Positions 35,895 through 44,960 are shown, numbered from the stretch's first letter. The stretch: DNA of 64,000 nucleotides from Bacillus piscicola (GCF_022458745.1 NZ_JAJJJF010000001.1:62001-126000), one strand, 5' to 3'. Program-made: numbers and translations. The notes: generated by a model from the sequence alone, not told the origin.

Positions 35895-36350
35895 TTATAG
35901 AAGCGTTTTGAACGCGTTGCGAATCACGTCGCCGCGGCTGATGATGCCGATTAATTTTCCGTCCTGTTCCACGGGGAGCTTTTTGATCCTCTTGTTTCCG
36001 AGTAATGCTGCCGCATCCTCAATTGGTTCGGCCTCGTCCACTTTAATAACCTTCTTCTCAGCCATTTCCATGACAGGTAACTCGAGGACCTGCTGCAGGC
36101 GTTCTTTAAAAGGAATGTTGGCGTCTTGAATGACGTTCACCATGTAAAAGGAATCGACCACAATATCTTTGCGCCGGCCGATATAACGCATAATATCCCC
36201 ATCACTGATATACGCGACGATTTCTTTTTGGTCGTTAATTATCGGGAGTCCGCTAATGCCGTGTTGAATAAAGAGCTCAATGACAGCACGTAACGTATCT
36301 GTTTCGTTCACGTAATATACATCACGGATCATGATTTCATGAGCTTTCAT
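35895..36350 (-). CDS. Two-CBS-domain protein
   Basis: A 151-residue protein made of a CBS pair: first domain about 5-60 (MIRDVYYVNETDTLRAVIEL, GISGLPIINDQKEIVAYISD) and second about 90-150 (MAEKKVIKVDEAEPIEDAAAL, KKLPVEQDGKLIGIISRGDV). Such stand-alone pairs bind adenine nucleotides and act as energy or ionic sensors. The ATG at 36350 follows GAAAGGGG. Confidence 0.88.
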   Translation of the reverse strand: MKAHEIMIRDVYYVNETDTLRAVIELFIQHGISGLPIINDQKEIVAYISDGDIMRYIGRRKDIVVDSFYMVNVIQDANIPFKERLQQVLELPVMEMAEKKVIKVDEAEPIEDAAALLGNKRIKKLPVEQDGKLIGIISRGDVIRNAFKTLL

Positions 36351-36558
36351 AAGAATCCCCTTTCGACTGTAGAGCCGTAACGATAAAATAATTGAAAATG
36401 AGTGTAACATACAACTCATTTCTTGTATATCACAAGGGTATCGCTTGAAAACTGCGGTGAAAAAGATATCATGGTAGAGAGGAAGCCGAGAAAAAAAGAT
36501 GTCAGCGTGGCTAGCTGTGAAGCTATGTGTGAAAAAATAAATCAGAATCCATAACAGC

Positions 36559-36602
36559 AAAAAGCTGTCCCCGTTATTGTTGCCTGGGAACAGCTTTTTA
36601 TT
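36559..36602 (+). terminator. Stand-alone terminator hairpin in a divergent gap
   Basis: AAAAAGCTGTCCC and GGGAACAGCTTTTT pair with a single A-C mismatch and end in a T-run. It lies between divergently oriented genes, where no terminator is expected, in an otherwise featureless 325-bp gap (36351-36675). Confidence 0.7.
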
Positions 36603-36675
36603 ACTTAACTACGCGATATCTTATCAATAGATTCGTATTATATTGTTTGCGTTTTTTACGGAAAGGGGGAAGAGG

Positions 36676-38070
36676 ATGGGGGTTTCTGCATTAACGAATA
36701 GACAGAGACGATTAATCATCTTTATCGTCATCGGCGCTAATTTTTTGTTTTTATTGAATCAGTTTCTTCTCATTACGGCGTATCCCGTGATAATGAGGGA
36801 CTATGCTATTAACGCGACACAAGTTCAGTGGCTGACTACTGCTTTTTTATTGGTGACTTCTATCTTCATTCTCATGACCGGCTATTTAATTGATCGATTC
36901 ACGACGCGGCAGCTCGTTGTCAGCTCCCTGGTGATGCTCGTGATTGGGACGTTGATCGGATGGCTGGCCCCTTCTTTTCTCGTACTCGTCGTGGCGCGGA
37001 TCATTCAAGCCATCGGAGCTGGGATTATGCTTCCGCTCGTTCAGACAATCTTATTAATGGTCTACCCGGAAAACCAGCGGGGACGCGCCATGGGGCTTCT
37101 TGGTTTCGTTATGAATGTAGCCCCTGCCATTGGACCGTCGATCGCCGGTTTGATCGTCGACTTTTATTCCTGGCCGTTTCTCTTTTTCATTATTCTCCCG
37201 CCTGCTGGTTTTTTTCTACTCCTTGCAAGCGTGTATATGCGGAATATAACCGAACAGCGTCCCACCAAACTGGACGTTCCCTCGGTCGTCTTATCCAGTG
37301 TGAGTTTGACGGGAATTTTATTCGGTACCAGTATGATCAGTGTCGTCGGTTTTGTCGATTGGATCGTGTGGCTTCCGCTGTTGGCAGGGGTGCTGTGCTT
37401 GTGGCTGTTTGTCCAGAGACAGTTGACATTGAAGTTTCCTACATTAAATGTACGCATTCTGAAAAATAAATCATTCACCTGGATTACGGCCTCCGTTTTT
37501 ATTATTGCGATGCTTTTGTTATCGGCGGAAACGATTTTGCCATTGTTCTCTCAAGATGCGCAAGGAAGCAGTGCCTTTGTCGCCGGCGTGATCTTGTTCC
37601 CCGGGACGGTCATCTTATCGATCACTTCTCTTTTAGGAGGGCACTTGTTTGATAAATACGGCGGCAAGACTGTCATCTCCAGTGGGTTTATCCTATTACT
37701 AGTGGCTTGTTTTCTATTTATTTTGTTTGATAAAGAGACGTCTTCGATTTTTATCAGCAGTATCTTTTGTATATTTATGGCCGGGATCGGGCTGACGATG
37801 ATGCCGCAAGTAACGCTAGCGATGAACCGGGTGCCGCGTACCGAACTGGCACATGGCACCTCGATTGTGACGACACTGCGCCAATTCGGCATGGGAATCG
37901 GCGTCACACTGTTAACGACGCTGATAAGCCTGAGTACAAACGATCCATCCGTTCCTTACCCGGAAGCGGTTTTACAAGGAAGCCGAGGCGCGTTCATCGC
38001 CATGAGCGTGTTAGCGGTTCTCTCATTCGGATTCTTCGGACTCGGGCAAACGAGATGGAAAAGAGAGTAA
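36676..38070 (+). CDS. DHA2-family MFS drug exporter (EmrB/LmrB-like)
   Basis: A 464-residue exporter with 14 predicted helices. Motif A is TGYLIDRFTTRQLV, motif C is GFVMNVAPAIGPSIAGLIVD (helix 5), and LTTAFLLVTSIFILM sits in helix 2, all typical of DHA2 H+-coupled multidrug exporters. The ATG at 36676 follows AAAGGGGG. No adjacent TetR regulator was seen, so its control is unknown. Confidence 0.85.
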   Translation: MGVSALTNRQRRLIIFIVIGANFLFLLNQFLLITAYPVIMRDYAINATQVQWLTTAFLLVTSIFILMTGYLIDRFTTRQLVVSSLVMLVIGTLIGWLAPSFLVLVVARIIQAIGAGIMLPLVQTILLMVYPENQRGRAMGLLGFVMNVAPAIGPSIAGLIVDFYSWPFLFFIILPPAGFFLLLASVYMRNITEQRPTKLDVPSVVLSSVSLTGILFGTSMISVVGFVDWIVWLPLLAGVLCLWLFVQRQLTLKFPTLNVRILKNKSFTWITASVFIIAMLLLSAETILPLFSQDAQGSSAFVAGVILFPGTVILSITSLLGGHLFDKYGGKTVISSGFILLLVACFLFILFDKETSSIFISSIFCIFMAGIGLTMMPQVTLAMNRVPRTELAHGTSIVTTLRQFGMGIGVTLLTTLISLSTNDPSVPYPEAVLQGSRGAFIAMSVLAVLSFGFFGLGQTRWKRE

Positions 38071-38168
38071 GGAAAAAGGAGGAAACACGTGCCGTCAAGC
38101 CGCATCCAGGAGAGTGAGCTTGTTTGAATTTTTATATGACTGAAAAAGAAGGAAGCGAAGGAATAACA

Positions 38169-38868
38169 GGTCTCATGAACGTTCATGAGACCTGTTTCTC
38201 GTAGAAAAGAGAGGAAGCCGGTCTTATGGAAGGATCATAAGACCACATTTAGGTTAAAAAGACAGCAACTTGGTCCTATGGAGCGTTCAAAAGACCGCAA
38301 ATGCTAGAGGAGTGGGTGAAACTGGTCTTAAGGAGTGCTCAAAAGACCAAAAACGGTAGAAGAGTCGTCGGAATTGGTCTTAAGGGGCGTTCAAAAGACC
38401 AAAAATGATAGAAGATTCGTCGAAACTGGTCTTAAGGAGTGTTCAAAAGACCAAAAGTGATAGAGGAGCGGTTGAAACTGGTCTTAAGGAGTGTTCAAAA
38501 GACCAAAAATGATAGAAGATTCGTCGAAATTGGTCTTAAGGAGCATTCAAAAGACCAAAAACGATAGAAGAGTCGTCGGAATTGGTCTTAAGGGGCGTTC
38601 AAAAGACCAAAAACGATAGAGGAGCGGCTGAATGTGGTCTTAAGGAGCATTCAAAAGACCAAAAATGCTAGAGAATCGGCTGAAAATAGTCTTAAGGAGT
38701 GTTCAAAAGACCAAAAACGGTAGAAGAGTCGTCGAGATTGGTCTTAAGGAGCATTCAAAGGACCAAAAATGCTAGAGAATCGATTGAAAATGGTCTTAAG
38801 AAGCGTTCCAAAGACCAGAAATGCTAGAGGAGCGGTTGAAATTGGTCTTATGGGGCTTTCATAAGAAC
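38169..38868. repeat. 52-bp dyad repeat array 7 (14 monomers)
   Basis: Starts: 38169, then 38220, 38272, 38324, 38376, 38428, 38480, 38532, 38584, 38636, 38688, 38740, 38792, 38844; one 51-bp step, then twelve of exactly 52. The first unit is a perfect palindrome (GGTCTCATGAAC and its complement). The last also has ATG/CATAAGA arms. The core units all read GGTCTTAAGG..GTTCAAAAGACC with linkers built on GATAGA(A/G)GA.TCG.CGAAA. Longest array in the window. Confidence 0.95.
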
Positions 38869-39080
38869 AAGTTTGCTAGTTTTTTCGCTGAAGGGGCTTT
38901 CAAGGGGGGAGAAAGGGCAAGATATGCTGTCAGAAAGATGAAAAAGTTGAGAGTGTAGGCATTTTTTGCTAATATTTTCGTATGAACCATTCAGGGGTCT
39001 TCATGTTGGTGGTTTTCTTTTATACATATCGAAGGCTCCGAAAAGGCTCTGAAACTTTGAAAAGACTAGGGGGACATGGG

Positions 39081-40391
39081 ATGAAGAGAGTTTTAACAGT
39101 TTTGGCGCTTGTGTTTGCTATTGCCTTTGCGGCGGTAGGGCAGGCGTACGCGGCATCAAGTGACTATTCAAGAGGGGATGTTTTTGAGTTTTTGCAGGAG
39201 GCGAGCCACAAACAGTGGAACACGCCAGGTCCGTTCAAGACGAAGGATGACCTGCTGGACGCGTATTCTTCGCATTTCCTGAGAGAGTACAGCAATTATT
39301 TTGTGGATCACATGTATTGGAAGCAGTACGGCAAGTGGGAAACGATTCCGACGGATGCGCTGGTCGGTTTTATCCCGGACTTTAGTTACAATCGTAATAC
39401 GGATGTCGAATACAACGGGAAAGAGATCGTCGTGTCTGAATATTTTCAGCGTGAAGATGGTCCGATGATCAGGCCTGCGGGCACTCGGACGGTGACGCTT
39501 GTTGAAACGAGCGATGGCCTCCGCGTGAAAAATGTACGCGGAGCTGTGAAGTACGATACACCCTTTTTCGATGTGAAAAAAGATTACTGGGCGTTTGATG
39601 CGATTACGTATTTAACGGATCAGGGCATTATCGGAGGCTATCCAGATGGCACGTTCCATCCGAACGATCATTTGAAGCGCGGCCAGGCGGTTACGATGAT
39701 TGCGCGCGCACTTGATTGGGACACAACCTCTGCGTCTGCTGACTTTTCGGATGTAGATCGTGACTATTATGCAGCGAATGCGATTGCGTATGCGGCTTCG
39801 GAAGGTGTTCTTAATGGCTATCCAGACGGAACTTTCCGTCCGAACGCTACTATCACGAGAGCCCAAATGTCAGCGATTATCGGAAAAGCGTTTGAAATTG
39901 GCACCGATTCTTCCAGCCCATTCCGTGACGTAACAACAAAAACGACGGGGTACGGTGAAATCAACAAGTTGTACAATCTCGGCGTCATTTCCGGTTATGA
40001 CAACAACACTCGCTTCAAACCAGGCGAGCCGCTAACACGGGCACAATTTTCTATCATTCTGTCAAGACTGCTGAACGAAGACCTGCGCTTGTCCGCGGAT
40101 GAAAAAGAAAAAGCTGAAGACGTCGTCATCGACTATCAGATGCAAAACGGCAAAGTAGTCAGCATCACACCGGATACGAACAAAATCACCGTAAAAAAAG
40201 ACCAAACCATTAAGTTAAAACCTACATTCCTAGATGATACGACGGAAAGAGTGCTGGTAAATGGTAAAATTTTATCGTTCCAAGATGAAAAAACGATTAA
40301 ACCAATCAAAAGAGGCACTGGCTATATCAAAATAATCCCAAACGCTTATGATTGGGAAGAAGCAAAAGAAATTACGGTTGTCGTGGAGTAG
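39081..40391 (+). CDS. S-layer-homology (SLH) domain exported protein
   Basis: A 436-residue secreted protein. The signal peptide is MKRVLTVLALVFAIAFAAVG with cleavage near QAYA. An N-terminal globular domain (about 30-150) precedes three SLH repeats (about 155-340), two containing GGYPDGTFHPN or NGYPDGTFRPN and the third ISGYDNNTRFKPGEPLTRAQ. SLH triplets bind pyruvylated secondary wall polysaccharide. A beta-rich tail (about 350-436; DTNKITVKKDQTIKLKPTF) resembles a bacterial Ig-like domain. The ATG at 39081 follows AGGGGGA. Role: surface protein, exact function unknown. Confidence 0.88.
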   Translation: MKRVLTVLALVFAIAFAAVGQAYAASSDYSRGDVFEFLQEASHKQWNTPGPFKTKDDLLDAYSSHFLREYSNYFVDHMYWKQYGKWETIPTDALVGFIPDFSYNRNTDVEYNGKEIVVSEYFQREDGPMIRPAGTRTVTLVETSDGLRVKNVRGAVKYDTPFFDVKKDYWAFDAITYLTDQGIIGGYPDGTFHPNDHLKRGQAVTMIARALDWDTTSASADFSDVDRDYYAANAIAYAASEGVLNGYPDGTFRPNATITRAQMSAIIGKAFEIGTDSSSPFRDVTTKTTGYGEINKLYNLGVISGYDNNTRFKPGEPLTRAQFSIILSRLLNEDLRLSADEKEKAEDVVIDYQMQNGKVVSITPDTNKITVKKDQTIKLKPTFLDDTTERVLVNGKILSFQDEKTIKPIKRGTGYIKIIPNAYDWEEAKEITVVVE

Positions 40392-40418
40392 ACCGAACGA
40401 CAACGGAGACCATGATTT

Positions 40419-40461
40419 AGCGCAAATGCTCTGTGTGTTGCAGAGTGTTTGCGCTTTTTTT
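40419..40461 (+). terminator. Terminator of the SLH-protein gene
   Basis: AGCGCAAATGCTCTG and CAGAGTGTTTGCGCT form a 15-bp stem with one mismatch, followed by TTTTTTT. It also lies just past the end of the convergent sigma-54 regulator gene. Confidence 0.88.
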
Positions 40462-40463
40462 AT

Positions 40464-41813
40464 TTAATCGCCGTGACAGTACTTTCTAATTAATTTGGAT
40501 GCTTGAGTTTGGCTGATTTCGAGGTCGCTCGCTACCGCGCGTGAACTTTTGTGCAGCTTATAGGATCGCTGTACCAGTTCTTTTTTTGTCAGTTCTACTG
40601 CTTCGTTTAAAGAGGAAGGGGTTTGCTCCAATCCGTTTTTACTTTCTGTGTAAATTCTTTCTGGTACGTCATACACGTCAATCACGTCATCACTTGTGAT
40701 CACCATTCTTTCCACGAGATTTTCTAATTGGCGGATGTTCCCGGGCCATGAGTAGTGCGATAACAGCTCCAGGCAGTCTTCGGAAATGAGTTTATTCACT
40801 TCATACATCCGATTAAGTTTGTATAAGAAATGATAGGTGATGGGAATGATATCTTCTCTTCGCTCCCGGAGAGAAGGCATTTTAATATCCACTACATTGA
40901 GCCGGTAAAATAAATCTTCTCGAAATGTCTGGTTTTTCACCATCTCATCGAGGTTGCGGTTTGTCGCAGATAAAATCCGCACATCCACTTTTCTTTCCTT
41001 ATGGCCGCCGATGGGAATGAACCTTTTCTCTTGGATAAATTGCAGCATTTTCGCTTGCAGGGAAGCTGGCATTTCGCCGATTTCATCCAGGAACAGCGTG
41101 CCGCCATCCGCGGCTTCCAAGAGTCCAGTCTTCCCCGAACGGCTTGCATTTGTGAAAGCGCCCGGTGTGTAACCGAACAATTCCGATTCGATTAATTCAG
41201 CGGGAATCGCCGCGCAGTTAACGGTAAGAAAAGGCCCGTTCTTTCTGAGGCTGTGCTCGTGAATATATTGTGCCAGCATTCCTTTTCCGGTCCCGGATTC
41301 CCCGAGTATTAAAATATTAGAATTTGTTGTGGCTACTTTTTTAGACAATTTCAGTATGTTTTTCATTTTTTCGTTATTCGTAATGATGTTCGTGGATTGA
41401 TCGTTTTCTTCCTCGGACGGCGTGGGGAGGTCGTCTTTTGTTTTGAGCATTTTATAACTTTGTATTTCCCGAGCTGTGGTTACGACCAGTTCCACTTCCT
41501 GACGCTCATTTAATATAGGAATCGCCGATGTCAGTAATTCTGCCCCGAGAATCGTGGTCTGGACAACCGAAATGGGTTCTTTTTTCTCAAACACTTCCGG
41601 AAAAATGGAAGGTGTCCAGTATCCTTCTTCCACTAACTCGTTGCTTCGTTTTCCGATGACCTCTTCCTTCGTTAACCCGTAGTGCTTCTTACAGGCATCA
41701 TTTACATAAATAATTTTCATGTCCCCATCCAGGACAAAAATTTCATCAGACGAATAGTCCAAAATCTGAGTTAATGTTTCCAGGTCGAGGTTATCGACAT
41801 AATGACCGAGCAT
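40464..41813 (-). CDS. PAS-domain sigma-54 activator with GAFTNA loop
   Basis: A 449-residue activator: PAS domain (about 12-120; YSSDEIFVLDGDMKIIYVNDACKK), AAA+ domain with Walker A GESGTGKG, Walker B GTLFLDEI and arginine finger region FREDLFYRLNV, then a short Fis-type helix-turn-helix (ASDLEISQTQASKLIRK). The sigma-54-contacting loop reads GAFTNA instead of GAFTGA. The ATG follows GAAGGAGG. It is divergent from the oxygenase locus, where two identical palindromes (41840, 43440) each precede a sigma-54 promoter; these are its probable binding sites. Confidence 0.9.
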   Translation of the reverse strand: MLGHYVDNLDLETLTQILDYSSDEIFVLDGDMKIIYVNDACKKHYGLTKEEVIGKRSNELVEEGYWTPSIFPEVFEKKEPISVVQTTILGAELLTSAIPILNERQEVELVVTTAREIQSYKMLKTKDDLPTPSEEENDQSTNIITNNEKMKNILKLSKKVATTNSNILILGESGTGKGMLAQYIHEHSLRKNGPFLTVNCAAIPAELIESELFGYTPGAFTNASRSGKTGLLEAADGGTLFLDEIGEMPASLQAKMLQFIQEKRFIPIGGHKERKVDVRILSATNRNLDEMVKNQTFREDLFYRLNVVDIKMPSLRERREDIIPITYHFLYKLNRMYEVNKLISEDCLELLSHYSWPGNIRQLENLVERMVITSDDVIDVYDVPERIYTESKNGLEQTPSSLNEAVELTKKELVQRSYKLHKSSRAVASDLEISQTQASKLIRKYCHGD

Positions 41814-41839
41814 AAGAAGACCTCCTTCACTTTAAAATT

Positions 41840-41855
41840 GAGTTTTTTTAAACTC
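41840..41855. promoter_or_regulatory. Upstream activator site 1 (GAGTTTTTTTAAACTC)
   Basis: This 16-bp near-palindrome recurs base for base at 43440-43455. Both copies lie about 65-90 bp before a sigma-54 promoter, the expected position for an enhancer. It is 27 bp from the start of the regulator gene, allowing autoregulation. Confidence 0.7.
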
Positions 41856-41927
41856 GATTTGAGTTCATTTATGTTCAACATAAAACCTTTTAACCGTTTC
41901 CATGCTGGATTTCCCCTGTTTTTTTGT

Positions 41928-41943
41928 TGGCATGGTTATTGCA
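41928..41943 (+). promoter_or_regulatory. Sigma-54 promoter of the ferredoxin reductase-ferredoxin operon
   Basis: TGGCATGGTTATTGCA has consensus GG/GC boxes and spacing. It lies 160 bp before the reductase start, so the operon has a long leader. Confidence 0.88.
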
Positions 41944-42102
41944 ATACATATAACCAGCACACCAACAGGAACAGAAACAGAGCGGCGGGCACGATATTTA
42001 CAAATAATACTAATTCAAATTGTAAGAAATGTAAAACTACTATTGTGTACATTCACTCTGTTACTAACGCTCTGTGTTGTTCAGAAGAAGGAGGAAGATA
42101 AC

Positions 42103-43137
42103 GTGGAAGAAAATAAGGAAATAGTGGATATGACGATTATCGGCGGTGGCCCTGCCGGAATGTTTACTGCCTTTTACGCAGGCATGCGCCAGGCATCCGT
42201 CAAGATTATCGAAAGCCTCCCGCAGCTGGGAGGACAGTTATCCGCGCTTTATCCTGAAAAGTATATATACGATATTGCCGGGTTCCCAAAAGTAAAAGCT
42301 CAAGAGCTTGTTGATAATCTAACTGTGCAAATGAATCAATTTGACGTGGAAACTTGCCTCGGTCAGGCGGTGGAACACGTGGAAAAAGACGAAGACGGCA
42401 TCTTCAAGATTGTGACGAATCAAGACGTTCATTATTCGAAAACAATCATTATTACAGCGGGCAATGGAGCCTTCCAGCCACGTAAACTCAAGCTGGACAA
42501 TGAAGAGCAGTTTGAAGAGGCAAATCTGCATTACTCGGTACAAAACTTGGATCGATTTGCAGGGAAAAAAGTTGCGGTGTTTGGTGGCGGAGATTCAGCG
42601 GTTGACTGGGCGTTGATGCTCGAACCGATTGCTGAAAAGGTCACGATCATTCATAGACGGGATAAATTTCGCGCCCATGAACACAGTGTGGAAACGCTGA
42701 ACCAATCGACGGTCGAAAAAATGACCCCATATGTACCGGTGGAACTCGTCGGAAATACGAGGATTGAAAAAGTCGTTCTGCAGGTGACGAAGGGGGAAGA
42801 AACAACAGCGCTTGATGTCGATGATGTACTGGTGAATTATGGATTTGTTGCGTCGCTCGGCCCGATTAAAGACTGGGGACTCGAGATCGACAAAAACTCC
42901 ATCGTCGTCAACTCAAAAATGGAAACGAACGTGGAAGGCATGTACGCAGTGGGGGATATTTGCACGTATGAAGGAAAAGTAAATTTGATTGCGACCGGGT
43001 TCGGGGAAGCGCCGATAGCGGTCAGCAACGCGAAGGTTTACATGGACCCAACCGCCAAAGTGCAAGCTCCCCACAGTACAAGTGTCATGGGGGAACAGCC
43101 AGCAAACAAGAAAAAAGAAAAGGTTTTGGCAAACTAA
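42103..43137 (+). CDS. Thioredoxin-reductase-like ferredoxin-NADP+ reductase
   Basis: A 344-residue flavoprotein of the Bacillus YumC type: FAD-binding [45 protein letters not shown]-binding [17 protein letters not shown] and C-terminal [15 protein letters not shown] with [12 protein letters not shown]. It lacks the CxxC of thioredoxin reductase, as expected for ferredoxin-NADP+ reductases. GTG at 42103 follows AAGGAGG; upstream codons in frame belong to the leader. With the ferredoxin 20 bp downstream it should carry electrons to the Rieske oxygenase. Confidence 0.9.
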   Translation: MEENKEIVDMTIIGGGPAGMFTAFYAGMRQASVKIIESLPQLGGQLSALYPEKYIYDIAGFPKVKAQELVDNLTVQMNQFDVETCLGQAVEHVEKDEDGIFKIVTNQDVHYSKTIIITAGNGAFQPRKLKLDNEEQFEEANLHYSVQNLDRFAGKKVAVFGGGDSAVDWALMLEPIAEKVTIIHRRDKFRAHEHSVETLNQSTVEKMTPYVPVELVGNTRIEKVVLQVTKGEETTALDVDDVLVNYGFVASLGPIKDWGLEIDKNSIVVNSKMETNVEGMYAVGDICTYEGKVNLIATGFGEAPIAVSNAKVYMDPTAKVQAPHSTSVMGEQPANKKKEKVLAN

Positions 43138-43156
43138 AGATACTAAAGGAGTGAGG

Positions 43157-43414
43157 ATGATGACGTTGTATACGAGAGTAAACCAGGAAACGTGCATAAG
43201 CTGCGGGGCGTGCGGTGAGATTGCCCCGGATGTGTTTGCGTATGATGAAGACGGACTTTCTTACAGCCTCTTAGATCAAAATGACGGGGCGGTGGAAGTC
43301 CCCGAAGGTCTTGTGGAAGAAGTAGAAGAAGCCCATGAGGAATGCCCGACCGAATCAATTAGGGTGGCAGAACAGCCTTTTGCAGAGCAAGTAGAAAAAA
43401 CGAAGGCAGGATAA
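43157..43414 (+). CDS. [4Fe-4S] ferredoxin
   Basis: An 85-residue ferredoxin with CISCGACGEIAPDVF and a distant ECP cysteine, giving four ligands for one [4Fe-4S] cluster (Bacillus-type monocluster). The acidic middle (EVPEGLVEEVEEAHEE) suits docking to the reductase and oxygenase. The ATG follows AAAGGAGTGAGG. It is the presumed electron shuttle between the flavoprotein upstream and the oxygenase downstream. Confidence 0.92.
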   Translation: MMTLYTRVNQETCISCGACGEIAPDVFAYDEDGLSYSLLDQNDGAVEVPEGLVEEVEEAHEECPTESIRVAEQPFAEQVEKTKAG

Positions 43415-43419
43415 AAAGA

Positions 43420-43455
43420 TGAGTGTATGTACACTCACTGAGTTTTTTTAAACTC
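43420..43455 (+). promoter_or_regulatory. Palindromes between ferredoxin and oxygenase genes (activator site 2, possible terminator)
   Basis: GAGTGTATGTACACTC (arms of 7) at about 43421-43436 is followed by GAGTTTTTTTAAACTC at 43440-43455, identical to site 1 at 41840. The first palindrome plus the T-run could end the ferredoxin message, while the second is the probable activator site for the promoter at 43521. Confidence 0.65.
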
Positions 43456-43520
43456 GGATTTTTACGCGAATACGCTATCTATTTCAGCCAAAATGCCGTA
43501 AAGTACGGAATATTTTAAGT

Positions 43521-43536
43521 TGGCATGGGAATTGCA
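43521..43536 (+). promoter_or_regulatory. Sigma-54 promoter of the Rieske oxygenase gene
   Basis: TGGCATGGGAATTGCA matches the consensus with exact spacing, 63 bp before the oxygenase ATG. Confidence 0.9.
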
Positions 43537-43598
43537 TTTTATATGATTAGACTATTTCATCAATTGGGAACTTTAAAACAGAAGGGGGCACGATCACA

Positions 43599-44651
43599 AT
43601 GAACAAAACAGATACAATGGAAGCGCTCGAGCACACGCTATCTTATAAAGCCTACGTTGATCCGCAAACGCTTACAGAAGAGAAAAATAAGGTTTTTTTG
43701 AAAAACTGGATCTTAGCCGGCCATACGAGTCAGGTGGCGAACGTTGGTGACTTTTTTACCTTTGAAATCGCCGGGCAGCCATTAATTATCAGCCGGGATA
43801 AAAATAATGAACTGAACGCGTTTTACAACGTTTGTCCTCACCGGGGAACGAAAGTAGAAAAGAAGGATCAAGGTAACAAAAAACTTTTTATGTGCTCCTA
43901 TCATGGATGGACGTTTAGCCTGGATGGTAATCTAAATAGAGCACCGAATTTCGATACGAATGATCTAGGCGACCATAGCTGTATGACGCATGTGAATCTC
44001 GAAGTCTATCAGTCGATGATCTTTGTAAACTTAGACCCCGAGGCAAAACCGATGAAAGAAACGCATGATGAACTGATGAAAGATCTCGCGAAATATGATT
44101 TTCTAGATTCCTTAAAAAGAATTCGGGTGACGGAGAAGGTCATTGATGCCAATTGGAAAGCAATCATCGACAACTATTTAGAATGTGATCATTGCAAGAT
44201 TGCCCATCCGGAATTTGCAAAAACCTTTGACATGAAAAACTATCACATTGATTTGCATGACGGCTATACGTGCCAATACTCCAAGTTATCGAACGAAACA
44301 AGTGAGGAGCAGGCGAACTTTTATTGGATTTGGCCGAACTTGATGGTCAGCATCTACCCGGGGGAAGACGGGAATATGACAACGAGTCAAATTTTACCGC
44401 TTTCACCAAACCGCTCCTTGGCAATTTACAGTTATTATTTCCAGAAAGACGAAATGACGGAAGAACAAGAGGAGTTAGTCCGGTTTGTTGATCAGGTTCG
44501 CGAAGAAGATTTTGAACTGGTCGAACTCCTGCAGTCCGGTTTTGACACAGAAGGATTCAAACAAGGGATCTATTCCCCTACGGAGTATGCGTTAAAACAC
44601 TTCCATCAACATTATGAAAAAGAAATGAAGAAGAATGACAGTGAATTCTAG
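43599..44651 (+). CDS. Rieske non-haem iron oxygenase, quaternary-ammonium type (GbcA/CntA-like)
   Basis: A 350-residue oxygenase alpha subunit. The Rieske centre is CPHRG ... CSYHGW (about 80-105). The mononuclear iron site is NYLECDHCKIAHPEF, with glutamate at the bridging position as I recall for CntA/GbcA-type enzymes, rather than aspartate as in naphthalene dioxygenase. No beta-subunit gene is present. With ferredoxin, reductase, a BCCT carrier and an aldehyde dehydrogenase alongside, oxidation or demethylation of choline, carnitine, betaine or a similar compound is likely; which one cannot be decided. RBS AGAAGGGGG. Confidence 0.85.
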   Translation: MNKTDTMEALEHTLSYKAYVDPQTLTEEKNKVFLKNWILAGHTSQVANVGDFFTFEIAGQPLIISRDKNNELNAFYNVCPHRGTKVEKKDQGNKKLFMCSYHGWTFSLDGNLNRAPNFDTNDLGDHSCMTHVNLEVYQSMIFVNLDPEAKPMKETHDELMKDLAKYDFLDSLKRIRVTEKVIDANWKAIIDNYLECDHCKIAHPEFAKTFDMKNYHIDLHDGYTCQYSKLSNETSEEQANFYWIWPNLMVSIYPGEDGNMTTSQILPLSPNRSLAIYSYYFQKDEMTEEQEELVRFVDQVREEDFELVELLQSGFDTEGFKQGIYSPTEYALKHFHQHYEKEMKKNDSEF

Positions 44652-44668
44652 ATAGAGGCAGCCGTACT

Positions 44669-44702
44669 GGTTGGACTCCTTGCTCTTTGAAGGAGTCTAA
44701 CC
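44669..44702 (+). terminator. Hairpin after the oxygenase gene
   Basis: GGTTGGACTCCTT and AAGGAGTCTAACC form a 13-bp stem with one G-T wobble and an 8-nt loop. No T-run follows, so termination may be partial. The 309-bp gap it sits in otherwise holds the cre-like site at 44900. Confidence 0.5.
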
Positions 44703-44899
44703 TGTGAAATGATTATTTCAAGACTTACGTTTTCGTTATTGATCATTTATCATTTTATCACGGTGGTCTCAGATGCCAGATGACCAGTCGCAAGAAGGAT
44801 GACGCTCATGTGGCAACTGAGACGATAAGGTGACGTCAGTCAGCCACACATTCGATTCGTGCTGTGGTCTTCGCTTATACGATGGCGTTTATGAAATTG

Positions 44900-44913
44900 T
44901 GAAAGCGTTTTAT
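44900..44913 (+). promoter_or_regulatory. cre-like site before the BCCT gene
   Basis: TGAAAGCGTTTTAT is identical to the site at 22101 and overlaps a TATACT that could be the -10 box of the BCCT promoter (44911-44916). CcpA control is inferred. Confidence 0.4.
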
Positions 44914-44960
44914 ACTGTGAAAAAAGCGTAACTTCACTAAATGAATAAAGGAGGAATATA

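Noticed and set aside
35895-36560. Longer version of the CBS protein
   Set aside because: The upstream 70 residues are unlike any CBS protein, include the CBS gene's own promoter region, and the ATG at 36350 has a good ribosome site.
41902-42102. N-terminal extension of the ferredoxin reductase
   Set aside because: The in-frame extension contains the sigma-54 promoter and leader; the GTG at 42103 has AAGGAGG and gives the normal family length.
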